Positions 46,941-58,360 are shown, counted from the first letter of the stretch. The stretch is DNA of 64,000 nt from Hemerocallis citrina (GCA_017893485.1 CM030361.1:138712461-138776460); one strand, 5' to 3'. Program-made: numbers and translations. Notes: generated by a model from the letters alone, not told the origin.

Positions 46941-47545
46941 AGTCCAACATTCGGAATTGCTCCCACGACCATTGAATAATTCTAACGATGGTTCCGGAGT
47001 CCAACACTCGGCTCGACTCTACTCCCCCGGCTCGCCCATAGGCGAGCCAGAAGTAGATCGCCGTTCGGAATTGCTCCTGCAGCCGTTGAATGGTTCGGAG
47101 TCCAACACTTGGCTCGATTCTACTTCGCAAGTTTGCTCCTAAGCGGGCTAGAAGTTCGCCATTCGGAATTGCCCCCACAACCCTTAATCTAACGATGGTT
47201 CGGAGTCCAACACTCGGCTCGACTCTACTCCCCCGGCTCGCCCATAGGCGAGCCAGAAGTAGATCGCCGTTCGGAATTGCTCCTGCAGCCGTTGAATGGT
47301 TCGGAGTCCAACACTTGGCTCGATTCTACTTCGCAAGTTCGCTCCTAAGTGGGCTAGAAGTAGTTCGCCATTCGGAACTGCTCCCACAACCCTTAATCTA
47401 ACGATGGTTCGGAGTCCAACACTCGGCTCAACTCTACTCCCCGGCTCGCCCATAGGTGAGCCAGGAGTAGATCGCCATTCGGAATTGCTCCCACAACCCT
47501 TAAACTAACCTAACGATGGTCGGGGTCCTATGGCTCGACTTTACT
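46941..47545 (+). repeat. ~104-bp repeat array, five units
   Basis: ggttcggagtccaacac recurs at about 46990, 47093, 47197, 47300 and 47406. Each unit ends near attcggaattgctcc. Related in sequence to the spacer repeats of A3 at 61771-62105. Confidence 0.88.
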
Positions 47546-49230
47546 TCACCGGCTCGTCCTTAAACGGGTCGGAGGAAGATGGCCATTCCGAACTGCCCCC
47601 ACGACCACCAAGCCGAGCTACCCATCTACCGAGAAGCAAAGTGGCGGAAAATGTGCCTCAAAATCCGTGCTCGGATCTGCCGAACAAGATGCATTTGCCG
47701 AGCAGCAAAGCAGATGAAGAGCAAGAAGAAAAGGAGGCTAACGGGTCAGGGTCGGATCCAATACCCACGGTCCGACCCATACCCTTCTTAGCTCCTTCAT
47801 TCTTCTCCTTCTTCAGTCTTCCCGCCAAAAGTACCCAACACTTCTGCTTTTCTTCACTGTGCGAAAGAACAAGGCAGAGGAGAGAACTCGAATGCCTCTC
47901 CTCCCCTTCCTCTTTCTTCTCAGGGCCGAGCTCTTCACTTCGCTTACCTCCAAGGCGGACATCCTCTCAACGTGTTCGGAGCTAAAACTCTCTCCTAGAG
48001 TTGCTCCTCAAACTTGTCTCTCAAATAGCTCTTCTAATGCCGAGCTCTTCACTCCGCTCACCCCCAAAGCGGAGCTCTTCTCCTCGAGTTCGGAGCTAAA
48101 ACTCTCTTTTAGAGTTTCTCCTCAAACTCGTCTTCCAAGTGGCTCTACCCTAGAACCGAGCTCTTCGCTCCGCTCGCTTCCGAAGCGGACCTCTTCTCAA
48201 CGAGTTCGGAGCTCACAACTCTCCCCTAGAGTTGCTCCTTGCACTCACTTCAGAGAATGGGTCTTCCCATCACCTCTTCCTAGCACCTCTTCTCCTAGGA
48301 GTGGAGCTCCTCTTCAAAAATCTCCAAAACCAAACAGAATGGAGGCAGAGCTTCAGACCCCTCACCTCTCCCATATGTCGACCCATCCTCCCGAGCCGAG
48401 GAGCAGAGCTTCATCGAACCATCCCCTTCATCAACTCACCAAGCTTCTCTTCACGCTCGAGCCGTCCAAACTCCGAGCTCCACTACACCGAGCTACTACG
48501 GGCAGAAGGTGAACTACTGAGTCACCGAGCCGAGCGGACGAGGAACCAACCCTCACATATGGAGAAAAATACTGCCGAGCCATACCACCGTTGGATCATC
48601 TCAAAAAATGCGCTAGAACATGATGGACGGATCAGATTGCGCCACATCACCACAAAACGACAAGATAACGTTTTCTCGAAACTCGTGCCTCTTGTCTTGT
48701 GATTCGCGCCACGATCGTGATCAACCGTCCAAGATGGCTCTTCTACAAGTCGAGCTCTTCACTCCGCTCGCCTCCAAAGCGGAGCTCTTCTCAACGAGTT
48801 CGGAGCTAAAAACTCTCTCCTAGAGTTGCTCCTCAAACTCCTCGTCCAAGATGGCTCTTCTACAAGTCGAGCTCTTCACTCCGCTCGCCTCCAAAGCGGA
48901 GCTCTTCTCAACGAGTTCGGAGCTAAAACTCTCTCCTAGAGTTGCTCCTCAAACTCCTCATGGCTCGCCTAGAGCCGAGCTCTTCACTCCGCTCACCTCC
49001 AAAGCGGAGCTCTTCTCCACAAGTTCGGAGCACAACTCTCTCCTAGAGTTCCTCCTCAAACTTGTCTCTCAAATAGCTCTTCTCGACGAGATCGGAGCGC
49101 AACTCTCTCCTAGAGTTCCTCCTCAAACTTGTCTCTCAAATAGCTCTTCTCGACGAGATCGGAGCACAACTCTCCCCTAGAGTTGCTCCTTACACTCACT
49201 TCAAAGAATGGGTCTTCCCATGGCTCTTAC
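47546..49230 (+). repeat. Mixed repetitive region of element B
   Basis: Contains degenerate 117-bp-type units (about 47925-48250 and 48730-49200) alternating with a module seen three more times downstream (gatggacggatcagattgcg to tgattcgcgccacgatcgtg; here about 48618-48730). Open frames here are repeat-derived; no recognisable domain. Confidence 0.7.
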
Positions 49231-50450
49231 GAGGATCTTCCCAGCACCGCTTCTCCACTGTGCGAGAGAACAAGGCAGAGGACAGAACCCAAATGCCTCT
49301 CCTCCCCTTCCTCTTCTCCTCTTCTCCGAGCTACTACGGGCAGAGGGTGAACTACTGAGTCACCGAGCCGAGCGGACGAGGGACCGACCCTCGTATATGG
49401 AGAAAAATTCTGCCGACCCGATCTCACCGTTAGATCATCTCCAAATTCGCACTCAAGCGTGATGGACGGATCAGATTGCGCCACGTCACCACAAAACGAC
49501 AAGATAACGTTTTCTCGAAACTCGTGCCTCTTGTCTCGTGATCCGCGCCACGATCATGATCAACCGTCCAGATTGAGTCACGTAGCTTGGATTTGCCAAT
49601 CTACCAAACTGCGGAGCGGAGAAAAATGTACCTCAAAATCCGTGCTCGGATTCGCCGAACAAAGCAAACAGATGAAGAGGAAGAAAGAAAAAGAGGCTAA
49701 CGGTCGGGGTCGGGTCCGATACCCACGGTCCGACCCATACTCTTCTTAGCTCCTTCATTCTTCTCCTTCTTCCCCAACACTTCTCCTCTTCTCCACTGTA
49801 CGGAAGAACAAGGCAGAGGAGAGAACCCAATTGCCTCTCCTCCCCTTCCTCTTCTCCTCTTCTCCACTGTGCGGAAGAACAAGGCAGAGGAGAGAACCCA
49901 AATGCCTCTCCTCCCCTTCCACTTCTCCTCTTCTCCACTGTGCGGAAGAACAGAGGAGAGAACCCAATTGCCTCTCCTCCCCTTCCTCTTCTCCTCTTCT
50001 CCACTGTGCGGAAGAACAAGGTAGAGGAGAGAACCCAAATGCCTCTCCTCCCCTTCCTCTTCTCCTCTTCTCCTCTTCTCCACTGTGCGAAAGAACAAGG
50101 CAGAGGAGAGAACCTAAATGCCTCTCCTCCCCTTCCTCTTTCTTCTCAGAAGAGCTGCCGATCCGAGGTGCCGAGGTACCGACCCTCGTATATGGAGAAA
50201 AATTCGACCGATCCCATCTCACCGTCGGATTGTCTCAAAATTCGCGCTAAAACATGATGAACGGCTCAGATTTCGCCACGTCACCACAAAACGACAAGAT
50301 AACGTTTTCTCGAAACTCGTGCCTCTTGTCTCGTGATTCGCGCCACGATCGTGATCAACCGTCCAGATTGAGCCACGTAGCTCGGATCTCAAATCTGAGC
50401 TACCGACCTACCGAACAGCAAAGTGGGAAAAAATTCTCCTCAAAATCCGT
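49231..50450 (+). repeat. 71-bp array and duplicated modules in element B
   Basis: Five units of about 71 bp (49780-50150) around cttctccactgtgcggaaga and gcctctcctccccttcct. On either side lie copies of the tatggagaaaaattc / gataacgttttctcgaaact module (about 49390-49575 and 50190-50375). Confidence 0.85.
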
Positions 50451-52560
50451 GCTCGGATCTGCCGAACCAGATGCATTAGCCGAGCAACAAGGAAGGAGAG
50501 AGAGAAACAAAAAAAAGAGCAGTGCGGGTTCGGACCCGTTAGGATCCAAACCCGAACTCCCCCACTATCACATCTTCTCCAATACTCCTGGCGCAAAACC
50601 AAAACCAACAGAAAAACCCAACTTCTCCATCAACAAAGCTTCGAACCCAACTTCTCCTCGCCAAAACTCCACCACCGGCGAGCTCCTTACTCGTCGACCT
50701 CGCCGAACGTCACCATGACGCCGAGCTCCACGACAGCGAGCTTCCCTCGACGAGCTCCGAGCTCCGAGCTCACAGTTCACATCCACTGCATTGCCGAGCT
50801 CCTCTCCGGCTCCGAACTCCTCTCCATTGCCGAGCTCCCCCACGGTCCTTCGACGAGCTTCCAACCTCGACTCCAAGAGCACGCGCTCCGAGCCCCATTC
50901 GTAGCCGAGCTCCAACTCCGAAGTTCACCTTCAACTTGCAGCTCCACCCTCGACGAGCCACCCTTCGTCGGAGCTCGACCACCACCGACCCATGCGCAGC
51001 TCCCGACCACAGTCTTCATCGTCAGCTCATGCGACCGAAGCTACTCGTCGAACCGTCTCCAAAGCTTCAAAGCCACTCGTCGAACCCATGCGCAGCTTCA
51101 AAGCTACTTGTCGAACCGTCTCCGTCGTCGAGCTCACTCCTGCTCACCTCCTTCGCTGCCAAACTCCATGCTCTTCTCCCGCCTTGGCCTCGCCACCTTC
51201 GACGAGCCCCCTCACCGTGGCAGTGACGAACCCTTCGCCATGCCAAGCTCCACCTTCGAGCTCCAGACCCCATCGCCAAGCTCCTTCGTCGGAGCATCCT
51301 TCAACGTCGAGTCGAAGACGGAGGAGAAAAAGAGACGAGAGAGAGAGAGAGAGCAGGAGGCGGCGGGAGGGGGCACTCAGAGAAGCAAGACGAAGAAGAA
51401 GAGAAACAAAAAAAAAAGGGGGCACAAGGGGCCGGGTTCGCACCCGTTAAGGGGATCCGACCCGAACCCCTTTCCATCTCCTTCTCCAATAATCCTCCCG
51501 CCAAAACAAAATCCCCCAACACTTCTTCTCCTTTCGCATGCTCCCGCCAAAACAAACCAGAGAGAAGAGAACCCAACTCTCATGTTTGCCGAACAACTCA
51601 ACCTCCGGGCTCCGTCTCCAATGCTGAGTTCCCCCCTCCGTCGCCGGCTGCCTCCGACGCCGAGCTCACACCTCCATCTCCATCAAACCCAACGTCAGCT
51701 CCCCCTTCACGAGCTTCGTCCCTGAGCTCGCTCGACACCATGGCCGAGCTCTATGCTCTTCGCCAACTCGTCGAAGCAGCTCGACGACCCTCCACAAGCT
51801 CTCCTAGCCAAAGCTCCACCTCCATGGCCGAGCTCCATCTCGCCGACCTACAGTGCCGAACCCATCAACTCAGTCACTGCCGAGCTCTCCCTCTCTCCGA
51901 GCAACGCCGAGCTCCGAGCTCCCATCATCTTCTCCTCCTCCAAGCTCCACGAACGAGCTCCGAGTGCAACGCCGAGCCGAACCCATCAACTCAGTCACTG
52001 CCGAGCTCTCCCCCTCTCCGAGCAACGCCGACTTCGAGCTCCCACTCTCGCCGAGCTCCCTCCATCGCCGAGCCGAACCCATCACCTCTACAAGCTCCAC
52101 CGTCGAGCTTCAAGCTCCTTCGTCGGAACTTCCTTCCACGCCGAGACGAGGACGAGAAAAAGAAGAGAGAAAAAGAAGGGAGAAAGAAGAAGAAAAGCAG
52201 AGGAGGTGGCGGGAAAAAAGAAGAAGAGAAGGAAACAGTGCAAAAAAAAAAAGCGCCACGTGGCATCTAGCCGAGCCGACCCAAGTAGCCGAACCGAGGA
52301 GCCGGGGTACCGACCCTCGTATATGGAGAAAATACTCGCCGACGCACACGATCCGTCCGATCGTCTCAAAATTCGCATCGCGACACGATCGACGCTCAGG
52401 AACTCGCCACGTGTCCCAATCGTGATCTGCCTCACGATGCGCGCAGATCTGATCATGATGGACGGCCAGAAACGCGCCACGTGTCCAGATCGTGATCTGC
52501 CTCACGATGCGCACTCATCTGATCATGATGGACGGTCAGAAACGCGCCACGTGTCCAGGT
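50451..52560 (+). repeat. GAGCTC-rich low-complexity region of element B
   Basis: The word gccgagctcc and variants recur every 15-40 bases from about 50640 to 52110 without a fixed period. Interrupted by two A/G-rich stretches (51310-51425 and 52145-52250) and followed by a ~64-bp duplication (tctgatcatgatggacgg; 52440-52560). Long open frames such as 50715-51725 are compositional; no domain recognised. Confidence 0.75.
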
Positions 52561-52983
52561 AATATTTAAATTATTTATTTATTTATTTAATTGTTTTTTT
52601 TTATTTAAAAAATCCGAAAAAAAATATTAAAAAATCGAAAAAAATTAATTAAAAATTCTAAAAATAATTATTAATTCAGAAAAAATTATTTTTAAATTCT
52701 GAAAAAATAATTATTAAATTAGAATAATTAATTAATATTTTTGATAATTAATTATTTAATTCGGAAAATGAATAAAAAATTCAAAAAAATGAGAAAAAAT
52801 TCAGAAAAATCTGGAAAAATCACCAAAAATCCAGAAAAATCTGAGAATATTTTTGGGCATTTTACAAGCCCATAATAACATTGTTACACCCCGAGCAAGA
52901 TTCCAAACTCCCTTAAGAACACCGATAAAATCCCGTACGCCATTAGAACAGTAAAACTACTCCTCAAAGGCTGATCAAACTCA
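52561..52983 (+). other. AT-rich segment before the 3' LTR of B
   Basis: Runs of aaaaattc, taattaatt and aaaatccgaaaa with no coding content, then about 120 bp of ordinary sequence. Confidence 0.7.
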
Positions 52984-53006
52984 GTCTTCGGGAGTGGGGG
53001 GGCTCG
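52984..53006 (+). other. Polypurine tract region of element B
   Basis: gtcttcgggagtgggggggc then tcg directly before the 3' LTR; homologous to 16547-16567 before the A2 LTR. Expected priming site of plus-strand DNA synthesis. Confidence 0.8.
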
Positions 53007-53625
53007 TGATATGGCTAAAAATAGGATTAAATCGGGACCGTTCACATCGAACACGAATCTTAAAGCTCAGGGGTAAAACGGTAATTTCACATGCAAATGG
53101 GTCCGAAGCGGGTACTGGGTCTCCTTCTCATAGATCCAATAACCCGCGAATGAATCCACCTCAGCTGGGTACGGGTCCCGACCCGATACAAACCCAGTCC
53201 GACAGGATAGAATTAGGGTCTCTGATTGAACCAAATCAACAGGCCTGATTCGCGACTATCCTCTCACCGGAAATTAAGGGATTACATTCCTAATCTGATT
53301 ACGAGGATTTTATGCCTTATCAGATCACAGGAATCACATTCCTTATCTGATCCCAACGGCGACTATAAATACCCCACACCCATCTCCAATAAGAAATAAT
53401 CAATCTTTTTCTAGTTAAACGCTCTTTCATAATCATTTCTGGTTACTGACTTGAGCGTCGAAGGGTGCGTCGCCGGGATCAACCCCGGTGTCTTGCACTT
53501 CCTTGCAGGTGAACGGCGGGAGTCAACGGTCAAGCTCCGGTGGAACAGGTTAGGTTTGCTATTCAGGTTTTCCAAGAACTCACAAATACTATCTGTTTGC
53601 CCCCACACCGAAATTAGCGGCAACA
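53007..53625 (+). repeat. 3' LTR of element B
   Basis: 619 bp, same length and ends as 43348-43966, about 14 substitutions and no indels by eye. TATA at 53364-53371. Confidence 0.95.
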
Positions 53626-53845
53626 GTAAGGTTACTAGTGGGAATAGCGACGGCAAACAAAAAATTCAAAAAAAAAAATAAAACATAGGTTGCTATTCCC
53701 ATTAGCACCTCGAAATGAAGAGGTGCTATTGGGAATAGTGGCTGCTGCTAACATGGCACAAAGTAGCCAAAAGCGCTAATAGTTGGGCAACTGGTCAAAA
53801 AACGCAAATATTTTCAAAAAGTGGCCTATGTAGGTAAAAAACTCG
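53626..53845. mobile_element. Long-TIR foldback element, right part
   Basis: Begins with the gtaag duplication and continues as the inverted arm of 42947-43150, ending gtggcctatgtaggtaaaaa. With the left part it formed one element of about 620 bp before B inserted. Confidence 0.78.
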
Positions 53846-54140
53846 TTTTTCGGCTGGGTTGGGGTTTTACTCCAGACTCGGCCCAGCCCAACCTGAACAT
53901 AGTGGTTTCGAGTTAGGACTATGGATGCTCTCATACAAGGATATATCCGATTCGATCCGTATCTGAATCCGAAACTTTTACAGATACGGATATGAAAAAC
54001 CCATATCCGGACGGATACAGATCTAGATTCGGATATCCAAATCCAAAAAAATACGGATACGGATATTCCTTTAAAAAAAAGATTCGGATACGGATATCCG
54101 CTTAATTTATTATATATTTATTTAATAAATATATATAGTT
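53846..54140. other. Region with subterminal gatacggatatcc repeats
   Basis: Contains several copies of gatacggatat / atatccg motifs (53935-54105), the kind of repeat found near the ends of some hAT elements. The hAT transposase fragment downstream makes this a candidate left end, but no terminus is definable without the other side. Confidence 0.4.
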
Positions 54141-54939
54141 ATATACTTTTAAAAAAACCTACCCTATACTTTCATATTTTCTAAACAACAAGTCAGACTC
54201 AACATTCAACAACCCCTTCCCCTTCAATTGGTTAGTCTGTCGGACCTAAAAAAAACAAAAAAAACAAAAAAACAAAAAACAAAACAAAAAAAAACAAAAC
54301 AAAACCTTCCCCTAACTGCAACCCGTCGAAATTCATTCTAACCGCCGTCAAAATTTCTTCTCATCGCCGTTGATTACTCCGACCAACTTCATCTCCCACC
54401 TTTTCCTCATCGTCTTCACCTCTACCCTGTCTATTCAGAAACCCTAGTTTCCCTAAATATGAAACAAAATCTAAAACCCCAGTTTTTCCGCATCCCCAAA
54501 TCAGAAACCCTGGTTTCCAAATCGGAAAACTCCCAAACCCTGTCTCTTTTTCTCCGTCTCTTCCACCCATCCCCTCCACGGCTGCATCCCCAAATCAAAA
54601 ACCCTTTTTTTTCCAAATCAGAAAAAACCCAAATCCAGTGACTTTTTATGATATTTGTTGTTGTTCAACTTAGAAATTTGTGTTTGTTTCTATTGTTGTT
54701 GTCTTTACCGTCGACAAAAGCCAAAGAGTTCACGGTACGAGATAAATCTTTCTCTCTCTCTCTCACTATCTTTGAATGTTACTATGTTATTAAATGATAT
54801 TTGTTGTTATTGTTGCAAAGTGATAAATTAAATATTATTATGTTATTAAATGATATTTGTTGCTATTGTTGCAAAGTGATAGATTAAATGTTATAATGTT
54901 ATATTCTTTTTAACAGAAAATAGTGTTCAACTGTTCATC
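54141..54939 (+). other. Probable 5' UTR and leader intron of the hAT gene
   Basis: An A-rich tract (54245-54305) is followed by a CT-rich leader with repeated aaaccct motifs (54440-54625). Then comes T-rich intron-like sequence with a ~75-bp imperfect duplication of tatgttattaaatgatattt (54780-54905). It ends at an acceptor-like tttttaacag at 54916. Confidence 0.45.
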
Positions 54940-55071
54940 ATGTCTTCTCCTAATGAACAATCTATCACTCAACCCATTAATACTGAATCATCAAGTAATT
55001 CAAATTCTCAAGTACGAAAACAACGGAGAAATAGATCAAAAGTGTGGAAAGATTTTGAAAAATATGATGAG
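54940..55071 (+). pseudogene. hAT transposase, N-terminal fragment cut by element A3
   Basis: Open frame of 44 codons starting MSSPNEQSITQPINTESSS, with a basic stretch QVRKQRRNRSKVWKDFEKYD. The end matches the beginning of a BED-type zinc finger as found in plant hAT (Ac-like) transposases. It stops abruptly at the first base of the A3 LTR (55071/55072). The rest would lie beyond the right edge of the window. The BED assignment rests on a short segment. Confidence 0.55.
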
Positions 55072-55645
55072 TTATATGGCTAAAATGGGGTTAAATAGGA
55101 TCCGTTCAAAGTGGGCACAAATCTTAAAGTCGCAGGGGCAAGATGGTAATTTCACCTACAGACGGGTCCGAATTGGGAACTGGGTCTCTCCTTCTAGGCC
55201 CGCTAGCCCATGAACGGATCTGTTCAGTTGAGAATGGGTCTCAGCCCGTTAGTGGCCAGTTCAACAAGATTGGAGGAAATTCTGCCTCGTCCTCATCTTG
55301 AGGAGGTGGTTATAACCACCCCTATCCAGCCTCACCGGGAAGTAGGGATTCACTCTTATCCTGAAAAAGATCCCCATGGCGACTATAAATACCCCCTACC
55401 TCCTACCGTCAGAGGTGATCACTCTTTGTGCACTTAAGCTCTTTCCCTTGACTTTTCTGGAATTGACAAGAGCGTCGGAGGGTTCGTCACCGGGATCCAT
55501 CCCGGTGTTTCGAATATTTGTGCAGGTCCGCAGGAGTACCAAGGAGTCAAATTGTCAACAAGGAAGAGGTTGGATTCTGCCCGTTCAAGTTCCTACAAAC
55601 CTACAAATTCTGTCTATTGCCCTCACACCAGATCCAGCGGCAACA
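55072..55645 (+). repeat. 5' LTR of Tat element A3
   Basis: 574 bp, start slightly decayed (TTATATGGCTA instead of TGATATGGCTA), end ...gcggcaaca. tataaata at 55384-55391. Confidence 0.88.
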
Positions 55646-55647
55646 GA

Positions 55648-55666
55648 TTGGCGCCGTCTGTGGGAA
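55648..55666 (+). other. Primer-binding site of A3
   Basis: ttggcgccgtctgtgggaa, two bases inside the LTR. Confidence 0.85.
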
Positions 55667-55719
55667 ACCACTCGACAAGCAACCCCACCTTCCTCCTTCA
55701 GCCCAAGCTACTCCTAGCC

Positions 55720-57622
55720 ATGCCTCCCAAGAGGAGACCCGCAAGCTCCAACCGAAGAAAAACCTCTTCTCATCCTCATCCTCCTCCTCCGGAGGAGGAT
55801 CTCCCTCCACCCGGCCAGCAGACCCTGCAGCTCGAGCAGCAGGCTCCCCAGTCTATTCTGCAGCCTATAGGGCCCCAGGCATATGTGGGGGAGCCCTCTA
55901 GGCGAAGCCACCACAAACAACCTGTACATCAGGTTCGAGTGTCCATCCCAACGCCTCCACAGATTCTATGGCCTCCCATAGTCCTCCTACCCCAAAGGAT
56001 CTGCAGGATGTGCTCAACAATCGGCAGACCGAGTTAGGGCCCGATCTTTGGACCCATTTAGAGGAGAGGCGGGCCCGTGAGGCGAACCCTCGCCGGGAGC
56101 ACCAGAGGGATCGGTCACTGCGCCGATCAGACCGTAGGGGGTCTAACTCCCCCCGGAGGCGGAGGGATTCACCCCCGCATCGCCCAAGGCGAAGTCTCTC
56201 CCCGGCTGGTCGTCCTGCAGCTCGAGCCGATCGCGAGCAGGAGGCCCCCGTCACAAGGGCGGAATTTCAGTAATTCCAGGAGGCAGTCCTTCGGGCACTC
56301 AACGCTGCCCCTAAGAACAGCCCTCGGGTTCTCAGCCCTCGGCCAGCTCCTTGCCCTCATTGCTGCTCCTGAAGTCCCAGGCCGGCTCCGAGCCATCACC
56401 GCCGTTCCCCAAGTCCGAGGCCAACTCCGAGCCATCGCCGCTATTCTCTCGATCACCACCATCGCTCCCGAAGTCCGCGGCCAACTCCGGGTCACCCCTG
56501 CCGTTCTATCAGCCCACTACCTACTCAGAGCCATTGCCGTCGTAGTCCTAACCATCCTCATCATGAGGACGGGTCTCGGGGCTCAGCCAGGCAAGACCAA
56601 AGGGAGGACTCGGTCTACCGCCGTATCCACGGGATGAAGAGGCGCCTCGGCCAGCTCGACCGGGACGAAGAACGACGGGCGAAGGACCTCCATCCAAGCA
56701 GGCCCCCATTCTTCTGCACCATCATGGAGGCCCCGGTCCCAGACAACTTCAAGCCTCCACACTGACCTACACTAGGAGACTGACCCTGCGGATCACATTG
56801 AGAGTTTCAAAACTCTCATGATGATCTATCATGCATCTGACGCCCTCCTCTACAAGACCTTCCCGGCCACACTCAAGGGGCCGGCTCGGAAGTGGTATTC
56901 TCGACTAGCACCGGCGTCTATCTTCTCCTTCGACCAGTTCGAGGGTCTCTTTGTCACGCATTTCGTGAGCAATCGTCGCATGGAGAAGACGAGCGCCTCC
57001 CTATTGTTCCTCAGCCAAAATAAGAGCAAACGGTTGAGGGACTACGTTAAGCATTTCACTGCCGAGGCCAGATCTATCGCCTCCTTGGAATCCCCGGTGG
57101 CCACAATCGCCTTCCAGTCCAACGTCCTCAATGCGGATCTCAGGGCGTCCCTAGCCAAGAAGCCCCCTCGGGACTTCTCAGAGCGGAAGAAGCTATCCAC
57201 CGCCCTACCTTTGAGCGTCGACCTCCGAGAATAAGCATAAAGGCGCAGAAGAAGGAGCTAAGAAGCTCCAGAAGGATAATGGGGGTTAGCGGCATCCTCT
57301 CCCCCGATTCGAGAAATTCACTCCGCTTAATGCGAGTGTATCCGCCATCCTAATGGAGATCGGGAACGAAGGTCTCCTGCCGCCACCTCCGAAGATGAAC
57401 ACCCCCGGGAAGAAGAGAAACTGGAACAAGTGGTGCTGTTTCCATCGGGACCACGGGCATGATACTAATGATTGTTGGGCCCTGAATAATGAGATCGAGG
57501 CCCTCATCCAGAGAGGGCAGCTCACTCGGTTTGTGAGAAGGGACCGAGCCGATCCGCCTCTACCGCCTAGGGGGCTAACAAGCGAACTGAGCAGCGCACA
57601 GAGACTCCGGAGGCCGAAGTAG
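55720..57622 (+). pseudogene. gag of Tat element A3 (decayed)
   Basis: Starts MPPKRRPASSNRRKTSSH at 55720. The proline/arginine-rich N-terminal region is broken by a frameshift near 55955 and a stop near 56271. The retrotransposon gag (capsid-like) domain runs about 56710-57190 (SFKTLMMIYHASDALLYKTF; KWYSRLAPASIFSFDQFEGL; LRDYVKHFTAEARSIASLE). It contains stops near 56763-56800 and a frame change near 57180. A zinc-knuckle-like CCFHRDHGHDTNDC lies near 57438-57480. Compared with A1 it lacks the MITE, which confirms the MITE is an insertion. Role: RNA packaging particle. Confidence 0.87.
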
Positions 57623-57639
57623 AGGGCATCTTGCACCTG

Positions 57640-58360
57640 ATACACAGAGGCCCAATGGGGGGAGATTCCAACTCCTCCTGAAAAGCCTTCGTTAGGGAGG
57701 TCAACTCCATGCAAAGTCATCCTCCCCCAAAAGGCCTGGGAGTCCTTGTGACGTTCTTCGATAGGGACTTAGAAGGCGTCTGCATGCCCCACTATGACGC
57801 CCTCGTCATCAATCTCCGAATGGCGAACTTCGACCTTCGTTAGGTCATGGGGGGAGATTCCAACTCCATCAACATCCTTTTCTTGGAGGCCTTCAAGGAC
57901 CTCCAACTGTCAAGGGACCGGCTCAAGCCCGCAGGCTACACTCTTCACGGGTTCACTGGGGTCCCAGTTATGATCGAGGGAGTTATAACCCTCGACGTAA
58001 CGGCTGGAAAGGCCCCGGTAACTCGCACGGAGCCGATGGACTTCATGGTGGTAGACGTCAAGGCTGCCTATAATGTTATCCTGGGTCAACTAGGTTTGGA
58101 CGCGCTCCAAGCTATTCCGTCGGCCTACCACATGAAGATGAAGTTCTCCATGTCCTCAGGAGTGGGAGAAGTGAGGAAAAGCCAAGAAGCAGCTCGAAAG
58201 TGCTATATGACCTCGATGGGGGGTCCGGTCCTCTCCCTGAAAGCCCTCGAACTTCCCCATGAGGGTAGTCAGACTATCTCCGAGCCAGTGGACCAATTGG
58301 AGAAAGTGGCCTTCTCCGAAGAAGACGCCACTAAGACGTTCCGCATCAGCAAGGCTCTCT
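57640..58360 (+). pseudogene. Protease region of Tat element A3
   Basis: Downstream of gag, LVINLRMANFDLR leads to GGDSNSINILFLEAF (about 57847-57895), where active Tat elements have a D-[TSG]-G-type active site. Then come GFTGVPVMIEGVITLDVTAG and VVDVKAAYNVILGQLGLDAL, typical of the retropepsin fold and its GxxxLxxL-like C-part. The expected active-site triad is altered and a stop precedes it, so the enzyme is dead. It would process the polyprotein. Confidence 0.78.

Larger units (their letters stand above)
43348..53625 (+). mobile_element. Non-autonomous Tat-related LTR retrotransposon B (10.3 kb)
   Basis: Complete structure with 619-bp LTRs at both ends, a perfect 5-bp target duplication, a primer-binding site and a purine tract. 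The interior keeps the leader and the first ~170 codons of a gag homologous to A1/A3, but has no protease, RT, RNase H or integrase. Instead it is filled by a 117-bp array (about twenty units), a ~104-bp array, GAGCTC-rich repetitive sequence and duplicated modules. The two LTRs differ at about 14 of 619 sites by my count (about 2.3%, ten transitions), so insertion is fairly young; at an assumed 1.3e-8 substitutions per site per year this is under one million years. It would depend on an autonomous Tat element for its enzymes. Confidence 0.9.

Noticed and set aside
44293..46979. Serine/leucine-rich repeat proteins of 39-residue period
   Set aside because: Frames in more than one phase over a 117-bp non-coding array within an LTR element; openness follows from unit length and lack of stops.
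50715..52562. Long open frames rich in SSEL/APSS or RRRE
   Set aside because: Both strands and several phases are open because of GC-rich GAGCTC repeats; no domain recognised.
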